Positions 16,824 through 25,819 of a DNA stretch of 43,131 nt are shown here, piece by piece; position 1 is the first letter of the stretch; every line of letters begins with the position of its first letter. This stretch comes from an uncultured Pirellulaceae bacterium (GTDB lineage: Bacteria > Planctomycetota > Planctomycetia > Pirellulales > Pirellulaceae), in the NCBI GenBank assembly GCA_937928215.1, contig CALFWL010000041.1, positions 1-43,131 on the forward strand, given 5' to 3'. The translations under genes were made by a program, and so were the position numbers. The notes under the pieces are model-generated. The model searched no databases. It was given only the letters and a program-made list of their open reading frames with translations, and was not told the DNA's origin.

Positions 16824-18611
16824 TCAGTTTGCCATGTCGGATTCGACGTCCCGGCTGATCGCTTCCAGATCGAGCGAACCTTTTTCTTTCCGAGCGATTG
16901 AGAACAGCATCGATCGCGCGGAACTTAGCACCGGAGCGTACGCCAATTTCCCCTGATGGCGACGCCTGATTTCCTCAAGCAGTCGCCGCGCTGCAATCAG
17001 GTCGCCACTGGATTGAGCCGAATCTAGTTGCTCGATGAACGCTAACAGTTTCTCAGGCGGATCTGGCAACGTGATCTCACTGGTTACTTCGTCCAAGGCT
17101 GACTTGGCCGCAAAATGGACGTGGCGTTCCTGCCCGCCCGGATCACAAACGCTGACAAGATTTGCGAACGCCTGCAATGCCTCCAGCGTATCGCCTTCCT
17201 TTCGCAACTGAGCCGCTGCGATGTAATCTCGAGCCGCCCGTGACTGCAAGCCATGATCAAGTTCAAGTTCCGCGTGATGGACCAACGTTTTCTGGCGTGA
17301 TTCGAAAAACAACGCCTCAGCCCGCTCCGCCAGTTCGCCCTGCCCGGTCATGATCGGTTTCAGCCGCTCACGGGCCTCGGTCCAGTCGCTCGGTTCCTCG
17401 GAAGCGATCATCGTCTGAGCTGCTTCAACGGTGTCGCGTTCGTCTGCCGGAACTAACAGAAACGCCAACATAGCGAAGATCGAAACGAGTCCTGTCACCA
17501 GAAAAGGCACGCGTTGGTAAAACGGCACATCGATTCCGGGATTTTCGCTTTCTTTGCCCAGCAGCAGTCTGGCTTCCGATTTGTCGACGCCCGCATTGAG
17601 CGGATTGAAGGTTCCGCTGACTTGTTCAACCGCTGCCTTGCGTCCGGCTTCAGCGTTGCGAATTTCCTGAAACGTCATCCAAACCGCCTTCGACGAATTC
17701 GGTCGCTTTCTCGCGTTTGGGTCGAGCAGTTGCGAAACCAGTTTGTCCAGCCAAACCGGACAGCCGAGCACATCTTTTGTCACCGAGGGAATTTCGCCTT
17801 TCATTTTCTTGCGATTCAAACGGCCCATCGTATCGGGCGAGTACGGCAAACGACCCGTCAGCATTTCGTACAGCATCACACCTAACGAATACAAATCGGA
17901 CTTCGCAGTCGCGCCTTCGGTAAACTGTTCGGGTGCCATGTAGGCGGCGATTTCAAGCTCGCGACGCTGGACCGCATCCCAGCGCCGGCGACGGGCTCGA
18001 TTGAGTCGCAAGTCGGCCACTTTGATTTGATTATCTGCCGTCACAAGAATCTTGTCGGGCGTCAGTTTCGAGTGAACCAGATCCTTCTGGTGCAGATACT
18101 GCAACAGGCTGGAAATCTGAGTCCCGAAATCGATCACTAGGTCAATCGACAATCGCCCGCGTCGAGCCAGCAACGCCGTCAACGACTCGCCATCAACCAA
18201 CTCCGTCGCAAAGAACACCTGTTCGTCGTCGACCCCCGCGCCGAATACCTTGATCAGGTTCGGATGGTCCAACTGCCGCAACGCGTTGACTTCACGTTCG
18301 ATCTTGTCGAGCGCCTTGCTGCGAGGCACCGTTGGGGGGATGTTGATGAACTTCAACGCCACTTCGCGATTCTGCTCCGTCTGCCGGGCATGGTACACAC
18401 GGTGACGATTGCTGGTGCCCAGCTTTTTCAGAATCTGAAAAGGGCCGACCTGTGTTTTCTCCACGGCAGCATCCTTGTGACAGCATTTGGAAGTCGCTGT
18501 TATCGCAACAGCTTGGTACGTAAGAGGTGAGGTAGCTGATTCTTCCCCGGTCGACATCATTTCACAAGACCAGAGGGCAACCCAGATCTCGCAGTTGCCG
18601 CAAACCGACAC
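16824..18611 (-). CDS. Serine/threonine kinase-like protein with degraded catalytic motifs
   Basis: A 595-residue protein with a protein kinase fold near residues 57-320, a transmembrane segment near 375-395 (VPFLVTGLVSIFAMLAFLLVP) and a 200-residue C-terminal helical, probably periplasmic, part resembling tetratricopeptide-type helices. The lysine of VALK is kept (Lys87) and so are MAPEQ and the SDLYSLGVMLYEML line. However, the glycine loop reads LGTSNRH, the catalytic HRDLKPEN reads HSKLTPDK (180-187; Asp replaced by Lys), and DFG reads DLR (200-202). It is therefore most likely a pseudokinase that binds or scaffolds. The GTG start at 18611, ten bases after the stop of the SpoU gene, is uncertain; an ATG at 18560 is an alternative. 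Confidence 0.85.
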   Translation of the reverse strand: MSVCGNCEIWVALWSCEMMSTGEESATSPLTYQAVAITATSKCCHKDAAVEKTQVGPFQILKKLGTSNRHRVYHARQTEQNREVALKFINIPPTVPRSKALDKIEREVNALRQLDHPNLIKVFGAGVDDEQVFFATELVDGESLTALLARRGRLSIDLVIDFGTQISSLLQYLHQKDLVHSKLTPDKILVTADNQIKVADLRLNRARRRRWDAVQRRELEIAAYMAPEQFTEGATAKSDLYSLGVMLYEMLTGRLPYSPDTMGRLNRKKMKGEIPSVTKDVLGCPVWLDKLVSQLLDPNARKRPNSSKAVWMTFQEIRNAEAGRKAAVEQVSGTFNPLNAGVDKSEARLLLGKESENPGIDVPFYQRVPFLVTGLVSIFAMLAFLLVPADERDTVEAAQTMIASEEPSDWTEARERLKPIMTGQGELAERAEALFFESRQKTLVHHAELELDHGLQSRAARDYIAAAQLRKEGDTLEALQAFANLVSVCDPGGQERHVHFAAKSALDEVTSEITLPDPPEKLLAFIEQLDSAQSSGDLIAARRLLEEIRRRHQGKLAYAPVLSSARSMLFSIARKEKGSLDLEAISRDVESDMAN

Positions 18612-18620
18612 GGCCTCGCG

Positions 18621-19169
18621 TCAGCCCGAAGGGAACTGTTTGCAGTATTCGTACACTGCCATCGTCGTCGCGGTCACCACATTCAGGCTGTAAGGCAGGC
18701 CATAAACAGGAAGTTCAATAATGTCGTCCAGGCTGGACAATTGGTCGTCCGCAATCCCCAATCGCTCATGTCCGATCACCAGAGCGGTCCGGCGCGGGAA
18801 CGAGAAGTCATGAATCAGTGTCGAGCGATCGGTTTGTTCGAGCCCGACCAAGCGGTAGCCATCGGCCTTCAGTTTTTTTAATACCGGCAACAGCGAACGC
18901 CGGCGTTCGATCGCTACATGAGTCATCGCGTCCCGGGCAATGGTTGGATCGATCTTGCCGTTACCGCTGGCAATGATCTTTTCGATCGCACAGCAACCGG
19001 CCAGTCGCACGATCCGCGACAGGTTGACGTTACTTTTGAAATCGGGGCAAACCAGCACCAGTTCGCGAGGACGTTCGAGTTTCGTGAACGCCTGATGCCG
19101 CACCTGTTCGGTTTCAAACGACTGCTTTGTCGGAACAGGATTCGAATCAAACCGATCAGAATCAGACAT
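18621..19169 (-). CDS. SpoU/TrmH-family RNA 2'-O-methyltransferase
   Basis: A 182-residue SPOUT methyltransferase, of a size that corresponds to the catalytic domain alone. Motif 1 is NLSRIVRLAGC, motif 2 LVIGHERLGI and motif 3 LPVYGLPYSLNVVTATTMAVYEY, which together build the knotted S-adenosylmethionine site. These enzymes methylate ribose 2'-OH in tRNA or rRNA; the target cannot be read from the sequence. It overlaps the end of the aldo/keto reductase gene by eight bases (ATGTCTGA), which indicates translational coupling. The kinase-like gene follows ten bases after its stop, so the three form a likely operon. Confidence 0.9.
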   Translation of the reverse strand: MSDSDRFDSNPVPTKQSFETEQVRHQAFTKLERPRELVLVCPDFKSNVNLSRIVRLAGCCAIEKIIASGNGKIDPTIARDAMTHVAIERRRSLLPVLKKLKADGYRLVGLEQTDRSTLIHDFSFPRRTALVIGHERLGIADDQLSSLDDIIELPVYGLPYSLNVVTATTMAVYEYCKQFPSG

Positions 19170-20202
19170 GGGGATAGCCGGGATCGATCATGCCTTCCGC
19201 TTTCATCGCTTCCCAAAACTCGGGCGGGATCTGTTCTTGGATCGCGCTCACATTCGATGCAACTCGTTTGGGTGATGTCGTTGCCATGGCGAAACTGGTG
19301 ATCTCGGGCGGAGAGCACGCAAACTGAGTACACGCGCTGAACGGTTTGACGGAAAACCGCTCACAGATCGTGTTCAGCCTGTCACGCCACTCGAATTTCT
19401 TCGCGTCTTCCGGATTTTCGGGATCCATTTCCACGTAGTCGTAGAAGCCGCCACCCAGCAGAAATCCGCCATGGAAGACGGCTGAGTTTATCAACCACAC
19501 ATTTTTCTTGTGAAGTTGTTGAAAGAACTCGAGCAGGTCTTCTGGATGACGGTGGATCGTGAAGCTGTTGGCGAACATCACCCAGTCGAGGTCGACGTGT
19601 TCGCAAATGTCGCGGACGGTTTTCCAATCCTTGGAACCAACACCGATGCCCAGCACTTCGCCCTGTTCTTTTAGCTCGCTCAGTGCTTTGTATGCGCCAA
19701 GAATATCGTCGAATCGTTGGCGGCGATCGTCCTCCGATGTCGCGGCGGCAAGGTACTCATCGGGATCGTGTACCGATCCCATTTTAGAGTCGAACCCTTC
19801 GCCCAGGATCTCGTTGCCCTGATTCCAGCAATCGAGAATCCCCTGATAGCTGATCTGCTGAACCGCATCATGTTCGATTTCGACCCACGCCCCCGGTTCG
19901 AACGTCGGCTCGGGAGTCGTCAGCGGCACTCGCTTCCAAGCCAGTTTGTTGCTGACGATGACGTCTTCGGGTTTTACGTTCAGCGTTCGCAACGCTTCGC
20001 CAATGACTTCCAGCGAAAGGCCGGCTCCGTATTTTCCCGCCGTGTCAATCACGACCGGCTTGGGAAGGTGTTCCAGCCATTGCTTCAACACTTCCATCTT
20101 GGTCGCAAACGGATGGGCCTCATACAAATTCCCGAACGCTCCGGTACCCACGACAATCGGAGCGACATCCAGATTCAGGCGTTCGATGGTGCATTTTTTC
20201 AT
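19162..20202 (-). CDS. Aldo/keto reductase (sugar dehydrogenase type)
   Basis: A 346-residue aldo/keto reductase. The catalytic tetrad is visible: Asp53 in VIDTAGKYG, Tyr58, Lys86 in VSNKLAWK and His145 in GSVHDPDEY. The sequence resembles the D-threo-aldose or L-fucose 1-dehydrogenase group, which oxidises sugars with NAD(P), but the substrate is a guess. Two internal insertions relative to the short family members are present, around residues 95-140. The ATG at 20202 has no strong ribosome binding site. The gene is first in a probable three-gene run with the SpoU methyltransferase and the kinase-like protein. Confidence 0.88.
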   Translation of the reverse strand: MKKCTIERLNLDVAPIVVGTGAFGNLYEAHPFATKMEVLKQWLEHLPKPVVIDTAGKYGAGLSLEVIGEALRTLNVKPEDVIVSNKLAWKRVPLTTPEPTFEPGAWVEIEHDAVQQISYQGILDCWNQGNEILGEGFDSKMGSVHDPDEYLAAATSEDDRRQRFDDILGAYKALSELKEQGEVLGIGVGSKDWKTVRDICEHVDLDWVMFANSFTIHRHPEDLLEFFQQLHKKNVWLINSAVFHGGFLLGGGFYDYVEMDPENPEDAKKFEWRDRLNTICERFSVKPFSACTQFACSPPEITSFAMATTSPKRVASNVSAIQEQIPPEFWEAMKAEGMIDPGYPHV

Positions 20203-20714
20203 AGTTGGTATGGTCGACCTAGAGGGGGAATTGCTGTGGCAGGAGTGGCTAGACTTCGGGAATCAGGTGGAAATCGGAACTCATTGGAGTCCGTCGTCCT
20301 TCGATCAAAAGTTTGGCATTTTTGTGGCCTCTCAACAAGCGTGGCTTCGTTCAGCATATCAGCAGGAAAAACGGCCGTCATGAAAGGCGGCAAAGAACCT
20401 TCGAATCGAGGCTCAGTGTTGTGCATCCAGCGGTCCTTCTCGGGCCTCGATTCGTCGTTCGTCCAAGATGGCAATGGGACTTGGGCGGAGCCACAAACTG
20501 GCCAAACAAGAACCATCGCAGAGAGTGTCGTTCCGCCCGCACCCAAACTCAATTCGCCGCCGGGAGGGGAAGGCTCCGCCCGCCCCCATCAATTGATCAA
20601 ACGTCCCAATCCGCCGGCTTGGACGGGCCGCGCCCTCCCAAACGATCACATTCGTGATCATAATCAAGGGGGCCAAGCGTCGCGCCGATTGCCAACCCTG
20701 AGAACCCGCATCCG
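20203..20714. other. Gene-poor divergent region upstream of the RDD gene
   Basis: A stretch of 512 bases between divergent genes. Several open frames cross it on both strands, but they lack motifs and overlap each other, so none is called. It contains an unusually G/C-rich purine-pyrimidine patch near 20,558-20,598, built around GGGAGGGGAAGG and CCGCCCGCCCCC. No tRNA or clear hairpin was seen. Confidence 0.4.
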
Positions 20715-21707
20715 ATGGCGAGCGTCAATATCAATTCTTCTCAAACACGCCGACCGGCGCCTCGAACATCGCCAATCGACGTTCCTCCGGCGCTCGATAC
20801 GGCGACTCGGGTCATGACGCCTGAGAATATCGCGTTCGAGTATCAACTGGCGGGCCCGTTCCGCCGCATCGTCGCCTACGTCGCGGACATTTTGATTTCG
20901 CTGGTGGGCTTCGGGATTGTAGCATTTATTGTCTGGATAGGATTTTTGTTCCTGTTCAGTAACACCTTCATTGCAGACGAATTTTGGGGGCTATTGGCAT
21001 TCCTAACTCTGGTTTCGTGGTTTCTGATTTACTGGTTCTACGGTGCCGTCACGGAAACGTATCTCAACGGTCAGACGTTTGGTAAACGAATCTGCGGCCT
21101 GCGAGTCATGACGATCGATGGTCATGCGATCGATGGCGTCCAAGCAACGCTAAGAAATTTCTTCCGCTTGTTGGACATGGCTCCTGTCGCCAGTGTTCCT
21201 GCGATGTTGGGCGGAATTTCAGAAGAAAGCGTACTCGCGATTCCAACCTGTCTGATCGGTCTGATTGCGATGACGATTAACAAACGCTATCAGCGGATCG
21301 GCGACATGGTCGCGGGCACGATGGTGATTCACGAGGAACCGCGAATGCTGACCAAACTGAATCAGTTCTCCGATCCGCGAGTCGCCTCGCTGGCCGAACT
21401 GATCCCACCCGTGTTCGTCGTGTCGGCAAAGCTCTCTCGAACAGTTTCCGAATATGTTGACGGTCGTCAGCACTTGGCTCCTCAGCGAGCCAACGAAATT
21501 GCCAGCCATGTGGCTCGACCGCTGCTGCACAAGTTCGGCATACCCGGCAACACAGATGCCGACCTGTTTCTGTGTGCGTTGTACTACCGGACGTTCGCTG
21601 AAGAATTATCGGATGACGAAGCTACAGGACAGGGTGTGGCAGTCACCGGAGATAAAGCGGGAAAAGCACCGCTCAACGATAGGATCACGGCGAAGGAAGA
21701 GGCATGA
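20715..21707 (+). CDS. RDD-family membrane protein
   Basis: A 330-residue protein. After a polar 55-residue start it has the RDD pattern: FRRIVAYVADILI in the first hydrophobic segment, WFYGAVTETYLNGQTFGKRICGLRVMTIDG after the second, and further hydrophobic stretches near 175-190. RDD proteins are short inner-membrane proteins of mostly unknown role. The last 110 residues are soluble and contain a helical part ending in acidic and lysine residues. The start ATG at 20715 is used; a start at 20814 (MTPENIAFEYQLAGP) would skip only the polar leader. Its stop overlaps the SpoIIM start by four bases (ATGA), making it the first gene of the MoxR/DUF58 locus. Confidence 0.88.
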   Translation: MASVNINSSQTRRPAPRTSPIDVPPALDTATRVMTPENIAFEYQLAGPFRRIVAYVADILISLVGFGIVAFIVWIGFLFLFSNTFIADEFWGLLAFLTLVSWFLIYWFYGAVTETYLNGQTFGKRICGLRVMTIDGHAIDGVQATLRNFFRLLDMAPVASVPAMLGGISEESVLAIPTCLIGLIAMTINKRYQRIGDMVAGTMVIHEEPRMLTKLNQFSDPRVASLAELIPPVFVVSAKLSRTVSEYVDGRQHLAPQRANEIASHVARPLLHKFGIPGNTDADLFLCALYYRTFAEELSDDEATGQGVAVTGDKAGKAPLNDRITAKEEA

Positions 21708-22723
21708 ACGTCGCTCAACTGCTGAAGAAACGTCGACCTCAATGGCGAGAGCTCGAAAGATTGTGTGAAACGATCAGTGATAAGCCAGACCGTTCGCGCG
21801 AAGAGATCGTGTCTCGATTTTCGAGTCTCTATCGCGCCGCGTGTGCGGACCTTGCGTTGGCTGAGTCCAATCAGTTTCCGCCGGCGACGGTCGAGTATCT
21901 TCATCAATTGGTTGCCAGAGCGCACAACCAGCTGTATCGATCGGAGCGTTATCAGTTTCAAAAATGGTATCGCGTGATTTTCCGTGACACGCCGCGACGG
22001 ATCTTTCACGACCCTTGCGTACACATTGTGGCCGTGCTTTTCTGGGGTCTGTTTTTGATTTCAGCCTACCTGGCCTACGACAACACGGTGTGGCCTGGGT
22101 TTGCGCAGGATGTTGTCGGGCAGGAACAACTGGACACCAGCGCCGAGATGTTCGCTAACTTTGGTGGGCGCGGCCGAGGCGAAAACTGGATGATGTTCGG
22201 TTTTTACATTTTCAATAACGCCGGCATCGGTCTGAACTGCTTCGTTTGGATGCTGTTTGTGTTGCCGGGATTTGTGACACTTGCGTTTAACTCGGTCCAC
22301 TTGGGCACAATTTTCGGCTACATGTTTCGCCCTGAAATGGGCGAGGCCGGCGATCACTTCAAGAATTTCGTTACTGCTCATGGCCCGTTCGAGCTGACTG
22401 CGATTGTGCTTTCCGCAGGAGCAGGTCTGAAAATCGGGCTCGGCTGGTTGATGACGGGCGGCCTGAGTCGACTGGATTCGTTGCAAAAAGCGGGACGCGA
22501 TGCGTTACCAATCGCGATGACCGCGGTGGCTCTATTTTGTTTGGCGGCAGCGATTGAGGGACTCATTTCTGCGACCCCTGAAAAACACATGCCATGGTTT
22601 TTCAAAGGCTCCGTCGCGACGTTCACGAGTTTTTTGCTGACGTTTTACTTTGTCGTGCTGGGCTTTCCGGAGCCCGGCGACTCGGATCTTGATTTTCTTT
22701 CGGGAGCATGGGATGAAGCTTGA
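21704..22723 (+). CDS. SpoIIM-like membrane protein (stage II sporulation protein M family)
   Basis: A 339-residue integral membrane protein. A charged, helical N-terminal domain of about 105 residues (RPQWRELERLCE, SLYRAACADLALAES, YLHQLVARAHNQLYR) precedes five or more membrane segments with the family lines FYIFNNAGIGLNCFVWMLFVLPG and HLGTIFGYMFRPE, then ahgPFELTAIVLSAGAGLKIG. The family is named after a sporulation protein that assists septal peptidoglycan hydrolases, but planctomycetes do not form endospores. Its regular pairing with RDD genes suggests a shared membrane complex. It overlaps both neighbours: ATGA with the RDD gene and 11 bases with the next membrane protein. Confidence 0.9.
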   Translation: MNVAQLLKKRRPQWRELERLCETISDKPDRSREEIVSRFSSLYRAACADLALAESNQFPPATVEYLHQLVARAHNQLYRSERYQFQKWYRVIFRDTPRRIFHDPCVHIVAVLFWGLFLISAYLAYDNTVWPGFAQDVVGQEQLDTSAEMFANFGGRGRGENWMMFGFYIFNNAGIGLNCFVWMLFVLPGFVTLAFNSVHLGTIFGYMFRPEMGEAGDHFKNFVTAHGPFELTAIVLSAGAGLKIGLGWLMTGGLSRLDSLQKAGRDALPIAMTAVALFCLAAAIEGLISATPEKHMPWFFKGSVATFTSFLLTFYFVVLGFPEPGDSDLDFLSGAWDEA

Positions 22724-23597
22724 TCAGACTTTTATCTCAATCCGAAAACGTAGCGTGTCGGAGTTGTTCGATCTTGCGTTGACCGTCGTCCGCAGCCATT
22801 GGCGATCCCTGTTGATCTTGCTGGTGCTGGGTTCGGTTCCGTGGATTCTGTTGGACGTGTTCTTGCTGTGGCCATTGATGCATTTTGGCCCGGGCGACCC
22901 GAGCCGCTGGGCGTGCAGTTGGCTGATGATGCTGCTGGTTGTCAGTCAGGCTCAGTATGGCACATCGCTGATCACGCTGTACCTTGGCGAAGCGATGTTT
23001 ATCGGCCAGCCCAACTGGAAACAGGTGGCCCGTGAAGCGTTGAAAATTTCGCCCCTGTTTGTCTGGCTACACGGATGTTTGCGGATGGTGTTTCCGGTAA
23101 TTTTCCTGACTTGGTTGTTGGATATCGAGCATCCATCGGACTTTGGTGTCTTGATGGGCCTGTTCATTCCAGCGTCCGTTGCGCTGGGCCTGGCCTTTCG
23201 AGCGTTTCGCCCATTTGTCTCCGAGATGATTCTGCTGGAAAAGACGCCGTGGCGACCGAAAGCTTCAAGCGAGGTCAGCTTCGCTCGTCGATCGAAAGCT
23301 TTGCATTCGTACGCATCGTCCGAATTGTTTGGGCGGTTTGTCTTGAGCTGTCTATTCGCCGCGCCGCTGGCAATCTCGTTTCAGTCGTTATTCGTTCAGG
23401 TCGATTCGTTGATGAACATTTCCGCAGGTTACGAGTGGACGCTTGCCGGCTATTACTGGGTCGTAGCTTTGTGGCTGACGGCTGGCTTCGTCGCCGTTTT
23501 TCGCTTCCTGTCCTACATTGACATCCGCATCCGGCAGGAAGGCTGGGCCATCGAACTGAAAATGCGAGCCGAGGGTCAGAAACTGGCGATGAGTTAG
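22713..23597 (+). CDS. Membrane protein of the MoxR/DUF58 locus
   Basis: A 294-residue membrane protein with about six hydrophobic segments and an N-terminal cytoplasmic helix (RKRSVSELFDLALTVVRSHWRSLL). I do not recognise a named family. Its place in a run with overlapping genes argues that it works with SpoIIM and RDD, perhaps as another pore or scaffold component. A start at 22650 would add 21 residues that lie inside spoIIM out of frame, so the ATG at 22713, which overlaps the SpoIIM stop by 11 bases, is preferred. Confidence 0.8.
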   Translation: MKLDQTFISIRKRSVSELFDLALTVVRSHWRSLLILLVLGSVPWILLDVFLLWPLMHFGPGDPSRWACSWLMMLLVVSQAQYGTSLITLYLGEAMFIGQPNWKQVAREALKISPLFVWLHGCLRMVFPVIFLTWLLDIEHPSDFGVLMGLFIPASVALGLAFRAFRPFVSEMILLEKTPWRPKASSEVSFARRSKALHSYASSELFGRFVLSCLFAAPLAISFQSLFVQVDSLMNISAGYEWTLAGYYWVVALWLTAGFVAVFRFLSYIDIRIRQEGWAIELKMRAEGQKLAMS

Positions 23598-23693
23598 CAC
23601 TCGCGAACCAGTAAGTTGCCGGATGAACATGATTCATCGCCGTTTTTAAGCGAGCATGCGACTCCAGACATCAGGCTCGACATTTGATAAACT

Positions 23694-24572
23694 GTGATTC
23701 AACTCAATGAATTATGCTCCATGCGAATTTCTGTGACGCGAACGACTCGACAACGACGAACCTTGAACGCACGAGCTGTTGTGCTGCGGGCAATGTTGGT
23801 TTGCTGGATCTTTTTGGTCGCGGTAGGGATGGTGGGTTTCGGCGGCGGCTTCCGTGGCAGCGTTAGTGCTCAGGATGCCGGGTTGGAGTCACTCAAGCGC
23901 CAATCGCTTCCTTGGTACGATGCGGCAACCGAGCAAGTCAGGCAGGTAGAACTTGGCGCTCGAGACGATCCGCGGTCGGGGCTTCGGGGTACCGTCCCCA
24001 AAAAGCAACCTGTTTCCAAAAGCAACTCTCTGGAGGGATTTTTTGACGACTGGAATCTGGCTTGGGCGAGCGGCTTGGGCACCTTGCTATATTGGCTGAT
24101 ATGGATCGGGCTTGGCGTCGCGTTCGTAATTTTGATTGTCTGGGTAGTCCGAAATGTTGAGGTCCGGCAACCCGTCGCTCGCAAGGATTCGGAATCCACT
24201 AGGTCACTGGCGCAAAGTGTGGCTCAACTTCCTTTTCAAGTGGAGGTTGGTGACGATGATTTTCGATCTCTTGCCGCGAAGGCGTTTCATTCGAACGACT
24301 TTCGAACGGCGATCGTCTGGTTGTTCAGTCATGTGCTGGTGTCGTTGGATCAGCGCGACTTGATTCGGCTTAAGAAAGGGAAGACCAATCGGCAGTATTT
24401 GCGTGAGCTTGCCGGCGACCGCGAATTGTCCGCCTATTACGCGGACGTGATGCTGCCATTTGAAGCCACATTCTTTGGCGACAAGGATCTAGATCGTGAC
24501 CAGTTTGTGGCCTGTTGGGATCGCTTGGAAGTTTTTGAGCAACAGGTCAATGCAGTGGGAGGCACGGCATGA
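23694..24572 (+). CDS. DUF4129 domain membrane protein
   Basis: A 292-residue protein with an N-terminal hydrophobic segment (residues 33-49, probably a signal or anchor), an exported stretch of about 75 residues, a second membrane segment near 130-150 (LIWIGLGVAFVILIVWVV) and a cytoplasmic C-terminal domain. That domain has the DUF4129 lines FRSLAAKAFHSNDFRTAIVWLFSHVLVSLDQ, KGKTNRQYLREL and a helix ending in the Arg/Trp segment DQFVACWDRLEVFEQQ. DUF4129 is commonly found beside MoxR and DUF58 genes. The start is GTG at 23694; an ATG at 23721 is an alternative. The stop overlaps the DUF4350 start by four bases. Confidence 0.87.
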   Translation: MIQLNELCSMRISVTRTTRQRRTLNARAVVLRAMLVCWIFLVAVGMVGFGGGFRGSVSAQDAGLESLKRQSLPWYDAATEQVRQVELGARDDPRSGLRGTVPKKQPVSKSNSLEGFFDDWNLAWASGLGTLLYWLIWIGLGVAFVILIVWVVRNVEVRQPVARKDSESTRSLAQSVAQLPFQVEVGDDDFRSLAAKAFHSNDFRTAIVWLFSHVLVSLDQRDLIRLKKGKTNRQYLRELAGDRELSAYYADVMLPFEATFFGDKDLDRDQFVACWDRLEVFEQQVNAVGGTA

Positions 24573-25819
24573 CGCGCCTTCGAAGCTCATGCTTGCCCGT
24601 TTGCGTTATCGCAATCGTGAGCCTGACAGCGACGATCGGTTGCTTTGAACAGCGGGACACTGTTCATACTGAGTATGGAAAAATCCGAGGAGAATCTGGC
24701 GGGACCAGCGTCAATGGTGTCTCTGTGCTGGCGGACATGCTGCGTGAACGAGGGCACGCGGTGACTCGCTACGGTCGGTTGTCCCCCAAGATCGAGCGTT
24801 ACGAAACGTTGGTCTGGTTTCCGGCGAATAAAGATTGCCCTTCGGACGAAGCGGTGGATCGGCTGGAGCAATGGCTCGACAACGGCTACCGTCGAACGTT
24901 GATTTATGTTGGTTACGATTTCGCCGGGGAGGTCGATTACTATCGACAGCTTGTCGATGTAACCGAAGGCGAGCAACAGGAAAGAGCCTTGCGTGCGTTG
25001 GCAGAGGCTCAGCTGCGCGAAGACGCGAGGCTTTACGATGACGTTTCGGACGATTGGCGAGTCATGTTTGTTGGCGGAAAGCCGAGCGACGACCGCTGTC
25101 GATGGTTTAACCTAGAGATCGACCAGAGGGAAACATCAAACCGTCTTGCGGGTCCCTTGACAGAGACACTGCCGTCCAAGTCACGCCCCGTGATGCAGAC
25201 TCGTGCTTGGCTGAAGTATCGCCAAACCTATCTGGATAGCCACCCGGGCCGAAAGCTGGAAAATTTGCTGACCGTGGACCAGCGTCCGTTCGCGTTCCGT
25301 TACTATGAGGAATCGGGTGACGCGGATAATTTTTGGGTATCAGGAAACCAACTGATCTTTGTGAACAACGCTCGTTTTCTGGCCAACTACGGTTTGATTG
25401 AAGCGAGCAATCGGCAGTTGGCCGAAAATCTGATCGAATATGTTGAACCGCATTCGGACGTTCTGTTTCTTGAAAGTGACGAGAATGGAATCGAGGTCTC
25501 CGATTCGGACTACGATGCTCACAACAGTTGGTCGTGGATCACTCAAAAGCCGTTGTGTTACATGGTGCCGCACTTTCTGATCTGGGGCGTCCTGTTTTGT
25601 TTCGCTTTTTATCCTATCTTTGGCCGTCCGAGGCGAACCACCAATGATCGGAATCGTTCGTTTGGAGACCACATTGCCGCCATCGGCAGGCTGTCGGGTC
25701 GGCACTTGAGCACGAGAGCCGCGCGAGCAAAAGTTCATGACTACCTGAAAGCCAACGAAGCCGTTCCAAAAAAACAGCATAAAGTATCGAAATCCTCCGG
25801 GGAAAACGTATCGCAATGA
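24569..25819 (+). CDS. DUF4350 domain lipoprotein-like membrane protein
   Basis: A 416-residue protein. The N-terminus has a hydrophobic segment with a lipobox-like LTATIGC, so the mature protein may be lipid-anchored at Cys25; alternatively this is an uncleaved anchor. Residues 35-120 match DUF4350, whose fold resembles class I glutamine amidotransferases without their catalytic residues: SGGTSVNGVSVLADMLRERGHAVTRYGRL and ETLVWFPANKDCPSDEAVDRLEQWLDNG. A single membrane segment near 335-350 (FLIWGVLFCFAFYPIFG) brings the C-terminal tail to the other side. It overlaps both its neighbours through ATGA junctions, which argues for tight co-translation with DUF4129 and MoxR. Confidence 0.88.
   Translation: MTRLRSSCLPVCVIAIVSLTATIGCFEQRDTVHTEYGKIRGESGGTSVNGVSVLADMLRERGHAVTRYGRLSPKIERYETLVWFPANKDCPSDEAVDRLEQWLDNGYRRTLIYVGYDFAGEVDYYRQLVDVTEGEQQERALRALAEAQLREDARLYDDVSDDWRVMFVGGKPSDDRCRWFNLEIDQRETSNRLAGPLTETLPSKSRPVMQTRAWLKYRQTYLDSHPGRKLENLLTVDQRPFAFRYYEESGDADNFWVSGNQLIFVNNARFLANYGLIEASNRQLAENLIEYVEPHSDVLFLESDENGIEVSDSDYDAHNSWSWITQKPLCYMVPHFLIWGVLFCFAFYPIFGRPRRTTNDRNRSFGDHIAAIGRLSGRHLSTRAARAKVHDYLKANEAVPKKQHKVSKSSGENVSQ

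Noticed and set aside
21704-22723. Evidence for endospore formation from the SpoIIM-like and SpoVG genes
   Set aside because: Both families are widespread in non-sporulating bacteria, and no other sporulation gene is present.
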